Made by a program: the position numbers and the translations under genes
Notes under the pieces: model-generated
What the model saw: only the letters and a program-made list of their open reading frames with translations
Databases searched by the model: none
What the model was told of the DNA's origin: nothing
Part shown: positions 14,062 to 18,128 of the stretch, in pieces
Layout: every line of letters starts with the position of its first letter
Numbering within the stretch: the stretch's first letter is position 1
From: DATATB01 sp036268995
GTDB taxonomy: Bacteria; Planctomycetota; Planctomycetia; Pirellulales; PNKZ01
Assembly: GCA_036268995.1 (NCBI GenBank)
Contig: DATATB010000056.1
Coordinates: forward strand, 1-18,128
Direction of reading: 5' to 3'
Length of the DNA stretch: 18,128 bases

Positions 14062-15422
14062 GATGCCTCGACAATTCCCAGGCGGCGCGCTTGCGATGAG
14101 ACGAAGCGACGGCTGGGATCAATTTGATTTTTGAGTTGCTGAAACTCGCCCAGCCGCGGGTACATGGCGGCGAAGCTTTCGCGGTCGGTCATCGAGTCCT
14201 TGGCCAGGTACAGCCGGCCGCCGTGACGCAGCAAAATCTGATCCAGTCGGGCACAGAGCTTCACCAGCCGCTCGCCGACATTCGGCAAGTCGAGTGCCAG
14301 CGTATGGCCGGGATACAAATAGGACAACACCCCCGGCGTGGCCTGGCCGCTGGATTTCAGCACCGCCAGAAACGAGCCGAGCCCCGCCTCGCCGATTTCG
14401 CCGAGCAGCTCGGCCATGCCCCGGCGCGAAGTCTTGGGCGGCAGCAGGGCCTGGTACTGCGCAAAGCCCCGCCGGCCATAAATCCGGTTCCAGTGCAGCA
14501 GGCTGTCCAAGGGATAGAAAAAAGAGTCGAAATCCACCAGCCGCTCGCAATCGCCGTGCGACCGGTAGTACAACTCGTTGAACAATGACACGCTGACGCG
14601 ATTCAGCACGCTGCCGGGCAACTGGCACGGAACCGATCGCACCCGTCTCGCGGGCAATCGCAGCGGCGCGGCCCGCTGCCGGTCGGGCAGTTCGTCGACC
14701 GCCGCATTGTTCGCCAGCATCAACACCGATCGTCCCAGCCGCGGGCCGCGGGCCAGGCAGTCGATCCAGGCGACGGAATACGCATATTGCGAGTTCGTCG
14801 ACTCCAACAACTCGAGTGTCTGGTCCAAGTCGCGGCAGCGCCGGTATTGCACCCGGCAATAGGCCGATGGCACGCGTGCCAGCTTGATGCAGGCGCGCAC
14901 GATGATGCCCGTCAGGCCCATGCCGCCGACGGTGGCCCAAAACAGTGGCGCATGCTCGCTGGGCGAGCAGCGAAGCATTTCGCCGCTGGCCAGCAGCAGG
15001 TCGAGCCATTGGACAAAAGTGCCCAGCGAGCCGACGGCGTGATGGTTCTTGCCATGCACGTCGGCGGCGATGGCCCCGCCGACGGTTACGAACCGGGTCC
15101 CTGGCGTCACCGGCGGAAACCAGCCTTGCGGCAGCAAGCACTCGATGATTTCGGCCAGCGAAACGCCCGCCTCGCACTCCAATTCGCCAGTTTGCTCGTT
15201 GAAGGCCCGAAAGCGGTTCAGCCGGGTCTGCACGATCACGCCGCCCGAGCGGTTCAAGGCCGAGTCGCCGTAGGCGCGTCCCAGCCCGCGGGCGATCTGG
15301 TCGCGCACGCTCGCGTCGGTCACGAGCTGGGGTAACTGCGAAGTCTTTTCGGCCACGGCAACCAGGCAAGGCTCGCGCGGGTGGTTTCCCCAGCCGCTGA
15401 GAGTCTCCAACTGGAATGCCAT
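14058..15422 (-). CDS. dprE1: DprE1-like FAD-dependent oxidase (polyprenyl-phospho-ribose 2-oxidase)
   Basis: A 454-residue FAD-linked oxidase of the vanillyl-alcohol-oxidase superfamily. DprE1 oxidises the 2'-hydroxyl of decaprenyl-phospho-ribose, the first half of the epimerisation to arabinose. Signature stretches are SGWGNHP (9-15), the pyrophosphate loop RGLGRAYGDSALN (45-57), AADVHGKNHHAVGS (119-132) and the C-terminal RLYLAKDSMTD (403-413), with Lys408 matching the active-site lysine of the mycobacterial enzyme. The position that aligns with the mycobacterial benzothiazinone target Cys387 appears to be Ala376 (HTLALDLP). The length is close to that of mycobacterial DprE1 (about 460). 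The ATG at 15422 lies 43 nt after the HAD-UbiA stop, and the 3' end overlaps the SDR start. The related sugar oxidases of the family are excluded mainly by the DVHGKNHH and AKDS motifs and the operon context. Confidence 0.9.
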   Translation of the reverse strand: MAFQLETLSGWGNHPREPCLVAVAEKTSQLPQLVTDASVRDQIARGLGRAYGDSALNRSGGVIVQTRLNRFRAFNEQTGELECEAGVSLAEIIECLLPQGWFPPVTPGTRFVTVGGAIAADVHGKNHHAVGSLGTFVQWLDLLLASGEMLRCSPSEHAPLFWATVGGMGLTGIIVRACIKLARVPSAYCRVQYRRCRDLDQTLELLESTNSQYAYSVAWIDCLARGPRLGRSVLMLANNAAVDELPDRQRAAPLRLPARRVRSVPCQLPGSVLNRVSVSLFNELYYRSHGDCERLVDFDSFFYPLDSLLHWNRIYGRRGFAQYQALLPPKTSRRGMAELLGEIGEAGLGSFLAVLKSSGQATPGVLSYLYPGHTLALDLPNVGERLVKLCARLDQILLRHGGRLYLAKDSMTDRESFAAMYPRLGEFQQLKNQIDPSRRFVSSQARRLGIVEAS

Positions 15423-15465
15423 AGTTTTTCGCCGGCTCGATGGCTGGTACTCATTGACGCCGCCG

Positions 15466-16953
15466 CTATGCCGGCCAGGCGGCCAGCAGCATTAGCAGGG
15501 CCGAGATCGCCCCGAGGGCCAGGCTCACCCGATCCTTGAACGCAAACACCAGCGGGTCGTCGCTCAGCACGCGGCGCTTGGCGAGAATCCAGAAACGGTT
15601 GACCCAGTATAGAAACAGCGGGCAAATCAGCCATAGTGCCCAAGGGCGCGGATACAACTGCTTTACCGTATCGCCATGGATATACAGGGCCAATACCAAT
15701 ACGGCGATGTAGCCGCTGGTCGGACCGACGCTCTCGAGCAAGCCCAAGTCGCCGATCTGGTAGCCGCGGCCGCGCGAGGAAACGGCGTCGTCCTCCAGAT
15801 GCGAAAGCTCGATGTACCGTTTGCCAAACGCCAGCGACGTAAACAAAAACAGCGACAGTGCCATGAGCCATTCGGACACCGGCACGTCGGCTGCCACGCC
15901 GCCGGCCACGACCCGCAGCGTATACAATCCGGCCAGCACCATCACGTCGACCATCACCTTGCGCTTCAGCCAGCACGAATACAGCAAGGTGAGCACACCG
16001 TACAGCAGCAGCAGGGCCACGAATTCTGCCGGCAACGCCGCGATCGCCGTGGCAAAGCCCACCAGCAGCAAGCCGGCGGCCAGCGGCGGACCCCAAGCAA
16101 GCGGCAGCGCGCCCGAGGCAAATGGCCGGCGGCACTTTCGCGGATGGCAGCGATCGGCCGCCACGTCCAGCAGATCGTTCACAATGTAGGTGGCCGATGC
16201 CGACGCGGAAAAAGCGACGAAGGCCAGCAGCGCCGCGACGATCCGGTCGCCATCGTGCCAGGCGTGCGCCAGCACCAGCGGTACGAACAGCAGAATGTTC
16301 TTGATCCACTGCTGCGGACGCAGGGCCCGCACTGCGTGTCGCCAGCGCGAGGGCCGCTCGCCGAAGCTTTGCACGCGTCCGCCGCAGGTCTGGACCTGCT
16401 TGAGCAGTCGCCGGCTGGGTTCCACGACTCCGATTCCGGCGGCGCGCTTCCAGATGGGAAGATCGGCCGAGGAATCGCCGAGGTAGTCGAATTCGGAAGC
16501 GCCACAATGTCGGCAATAGTTCTCGATGGCCGCCAGCTTGGCCGCACCTTTGAGATTATTTTGCCCGTCGCTGGCCAGCACGGCATCGAACAAGTCCAGT
16601 TCTGCCGCCACGGACTGGGCCCAAATGTGATCGCTGGCCGTGGCTAAAACGAGCCGCGTGCCTTGTGATTTTTCACGCGCCAGAAATTCGAGCAATTCGG
16701 CGCGGAACGGCAGGCGCGCGGCGTCGGTCGGCACGTGTTCGGCGATGGCGCGTTTTAATTGGGCCCGGCCCCGCGGCAGCACACAGGCCCACGTCCAGAG
16801 TCGCCATGGCTGCTGACTGGCAGTTGCAAGTAGCGATTCCCACAGCAGATCGGTGCGAATGAGCGTGCCGTCGAGATCGACGAACAGCAGCCTCGGCGAG
16901 GCGCTAGCTGGTTCCGCGGCTTCCTCGGTTGAGATTTTGGCGGAACCTGGCAT
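15466..16953 (-). CDS. HAD phosphatase - UbiA prenyltransferase fusion (DPPR synthase-like)
   Basis: A 495-residue fusion. Residues 20-200 are a HAD hydrolase: motif I FVDLDGTL (Asp26, Asp28), ATASD motif II (104-108) and motif IV YLGDSSADLPIW. From about 205 (RALRPQQWIKN) a UbiA prenyltransferase follows, with many membrane helices, the metal motif NDLLDVAAD (259-267) and a second motif around VDVMVLAGLYTLRVVAGG. The UbiA half resembles Rv3806c, which transfers phosphoribose from PRPP to decaprenyl phosphate; the HAD half could remove the 5-phosphate. HAD-UbiA proteins are a known architecture, but the role here is inferred from the DprE1/DprE2 genes just downstream (43-nt gap). I chose the ATG at 16953; a TTG two codons upstream (16959) is possible. 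First gene of the operon. Confidence 0.88.
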   Translation of the reverse strand: MPGSAKISTEEAAEPASASPRLLFVDLDGTLIRTDLLWESLLATASQQPWRLWTWACVLPRGRAQLKRAIAEHVPTDAARLPFRAELLEFLAREKSQGTRLVLATASDHIWAQSVAAELDLFDAVLASDGQNNLKGAAKLAAIENYCRHCGASEFDYLGDSSADLPIWKRAAGIGVVEPSRRLLKQVQTCGGRVQSFGERPSRWRHAVRALRPQQWIKNILLFVPLVLAHAWHDGDRIVAALLAFVAFSASASATYIVNDLLDVAADRCHPRKCRRPFASGALPLAWGPPLAAGLLLVGFATAIAALPAEFVALLLLYGVLTLLYSCWLKRKVMVDVMVLAGLYTLRVVAGGVAADVPVSEWLMALSLFLFTSLAFGKRYIELSHLEDDAVSSRGRGYQIGDLGLLESVGPTSGYIAVLVLALYIHGDTVKQLYPRPWALWLICPLFLYWVNRFWILAKRRVLSDDPLVFAFKDRVSLALGAISALLMLLAAWPA

Positions 16954-17277
16954 GGACAAACGAGCGCTTGAGAAACGGACGGAAATGAACGTCTATTGTA
17001 GCATGGCACGCCAGTCAGCGTAGTCCTCACGTGCGACCTCTTCCTTACGCCAGTGGCTCTCGGCGCTAAGCGATTGGCAGTTTCGAGCGAGCGGCTTGAA
17101 CGTCACTGGGACGCCCCGGATTTGAGGGTTGTGCCGACTCCGCGGGGCCGGGACGTGATCGCGGCGCATGAACCTCATCGATTGCAACTGCGCATGCTGC
17201 GGATGATGATAAGGAATCGCTGCCTGTTGCACCGAGGGTCCGCTGGTGTCGGCACCGAAAAAGCGCCGAGCTCTTTG
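16954..17277. promoter_or_regulatory. Divergent 324-nt region between HAD-UbiA operon and methyltransferase
   Basis: On the minus strand TACAAT (16995-17000) lies about 40 nt before the HAD-UbiA start and is a fair -10 candidate, but no -35 match is found 16-18 bp upstream. On the plus strand the methyltransferase frame stays open upstream to about 17002, with extra ATGs at 17194, 17203 and 17206; the translated leader has no recognisable content. A 110-codon minus-strand frame (16993-17325) also lacks any. I see no convincing gene here. Confidence 0.4.
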
Positions 17278-18128
17278 ATGGCAAACATTATCAACCGGCT
17301 GGTCAAGCGACTGCCCCCCATTCATAGGTTAATTCTCCAGCGAGACGAGCTGCTAGCTGCCATGCGGCAATTGCACCGCATGTGTTCCCCGCCGGGCCAT
17401 TTCAGCTCGCCAATACCTTCGCTCGCAGAAATCCAAGCTTATGCCGCCAAGTTCCAGCACGGCTGCGACCAGCCCCCGGCCGGCATCGAATTGTGCGCGG
17501 CCGAGCAACTCGAATTATTTGAGCGTTTGCGCCTGCTTTGCGAAGAGTTGCCATTCACGGCTGATTCATCACCCGCGCATCGTTATTACTACAATAATCC
17601 CTGGTTCTGCAGACACGACGCCATGGTGCTGTGCGCCATGTTACGTCATTTGAGGCCCTGCCGAGTCATCGAGGTGGGATCGGGTTTTTCGTCCGCTGCC
17701 ATGCTCGATATCAACGACCTATTCCTCGACCAATCGACTCGATTCACGTTTATCGAGCCCAATCCTGAGCGCTTAGATTCGTTGTTGGCGAGCCGCGATC
17801 GGCGATCGGCCGCGATCTACCGCCAGCGCGTACAAGAGATCGATCTAACTATCTTCGAAGAACTTGAATCCGGCGACATTCTGTTTATCGACTCTTCTCA
17901 TATCTCGCGCATGGGCAGCGACCTCAACCACCTGGTGTTCAACGTGCTGCCACGACTGAAGGTCGGCGTGCACATTCATTTCCACGACATCTACTATCCG
18001 TTCGAGTATCCGCCACAACTGCTGCTGGACGGCCAGTATTGGAACGAGGCGTATCTGCTGCGTGCGTTTCTGCAATACAACAAAGCGTTCCGAATCGAAC
18101 TCTTCAGTTCGTGGATCTGGCCGCGGGG
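17278..18128 (+). CDS. Class I SAM-dependent methyltransferase (3' end outside window)
   Basis: An open frame of 283 complete codons with no stop before the window edge. From the ATG at 17278 it begins MANIINRLVKRLPPIHRLI, an amphipathic, basic N terminus. The Rossmann-type methyltransferase core follows: motif I VIEVGSGFSSAAML (130-143), the acidic end of strand 2 FIEPNP (Glu160) and DILFIDSSHIS (200-210), then HIHFHDIYYPFEYP, which fits the Methyltransf_24-like small-molecule/sugar group. Such enzymes often sit in glycan loci and methylate sugars, but the substrate cannot be read from this. ATGs further upstream in frame (17194, 17203, 17206) are possible but would add a featureless leader. 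It is divergent from the DprE-like operon, which suggests the same glycan locus. Confidence 0.87.
   Translation, partial: MANIINRLVKRLPPIHRLILQRDELLAAMRQLHRMCSPPGHFSSPIPSLAEIQAYAAKFQHGCDQPPAGIELCAAEQLELFERLRLLCEELPFTADSSPAHRYYYNNPWFCRHDAMVLCAMLRHLRPCRVIEVGSGFSSAAMLDINDLFLDQSTRFTFIEPNPERLDSLLASRDRRSAAIYRQRVQEIDLTIFEELESGDILFIDSSHISRMGSDLNHLVFNVLPRLKVGVHIHFHDIYYPFEYPPQLLLDGQYWNEAYLLRAFLQYNKAFRIELFSSWIWPR

Noticed and set aside
14119..15369. 416-codon minus-strand open frame overlapping the DprE1-like gene
   Set aside because: It is the same strand in another frame, with arginine/alanine-rich composition and no motifs; the DprE1 frame explains this DNA.
15320..16516. 398-codon minus-strand open frame overlapping HAD-UbiA
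   Set aside because: Another-frame shadow of the UbiA part, without membrane or catalytic motifs.
16954..16959. TTG start for the HAD-UbiA gene at 16959
   Set aside because: An ATG lies two codons downstream (16953) and both are far from the first conserved motif. TTG is possible but not preferred.
17002..17277. Longer N terminus for the methyltransferase from upstream in-frame ATGs
   Set aside because: The frame is open, but the leader has no domain content; the ATG at 17278 gives a compact N terminus.
16993..17325. 110-codon minus-strand frame upstream of the HAD-UbiA gene
   Set aside because: It overlaps the start of the methyltransferase gene, has no recognisable family, and its composition looks like chance translation.

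Overview
The window is high-GC bacterial DNA with densely packed genes on both strands. The gene set suggests a planctomycete, possibly Pirellulales-like: a very large secreted TPR-CHAT protein, a NagB/PIG-L fusion, an iron-sulfur type PurF, and many surface-glycan genes. This assignment is inferred from gene content and style. There is no rRNA or other marker in the window to settle it.

Left part (1-4121): a small repeat cluster at the edge, then purF and a GT11-like fucosyltransferase-family gene on the minus strand. Diverging from these is proB (glutamate 5-kinase) on the plus strand. An imperfect long inverted repeat lies in the convergent gap after proB.

Centre (4122-10651): a 1397-residue minus-strand protein with a signal peptide, twelve uniform 42-residue TPRs and a C-terminal CHAT protease domain with an intact His/Cys dyad. 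What looks like a PDZ domain sits inside the protease fold, between the catalytic His and Cys. This is the most unusual item in the window. A nagB gene fused to a PIG-L/LmbE deacetylase domain diverges from it.

Right part (10652-18128): a glycan/cell-envelope locus. A plus-strand membrane O-acyltransferase meets, tail to tail, a four-gene minus-strand operon. In transcription order the operon encodes a HAD-UbiA fusion, a DprE1-like FAD oxidase, a DprE2-like SDR reductase (GTGA overlap) and a polytopic membrane protein. The first three match the logic of polyprenyl-phospho-arabinofuranose synthesis: phosphoribosyl transfer to a polyprenyl phosphate, dephosphorylation, then 2'-epimerisation. 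The membrane protein could be the glycosyltransferase that uses the donor. A methyltransferase gene diverges from this operon and runs off the right end. No tRNA, rRNA, CRISPR array or intact insertion sequence was seen.
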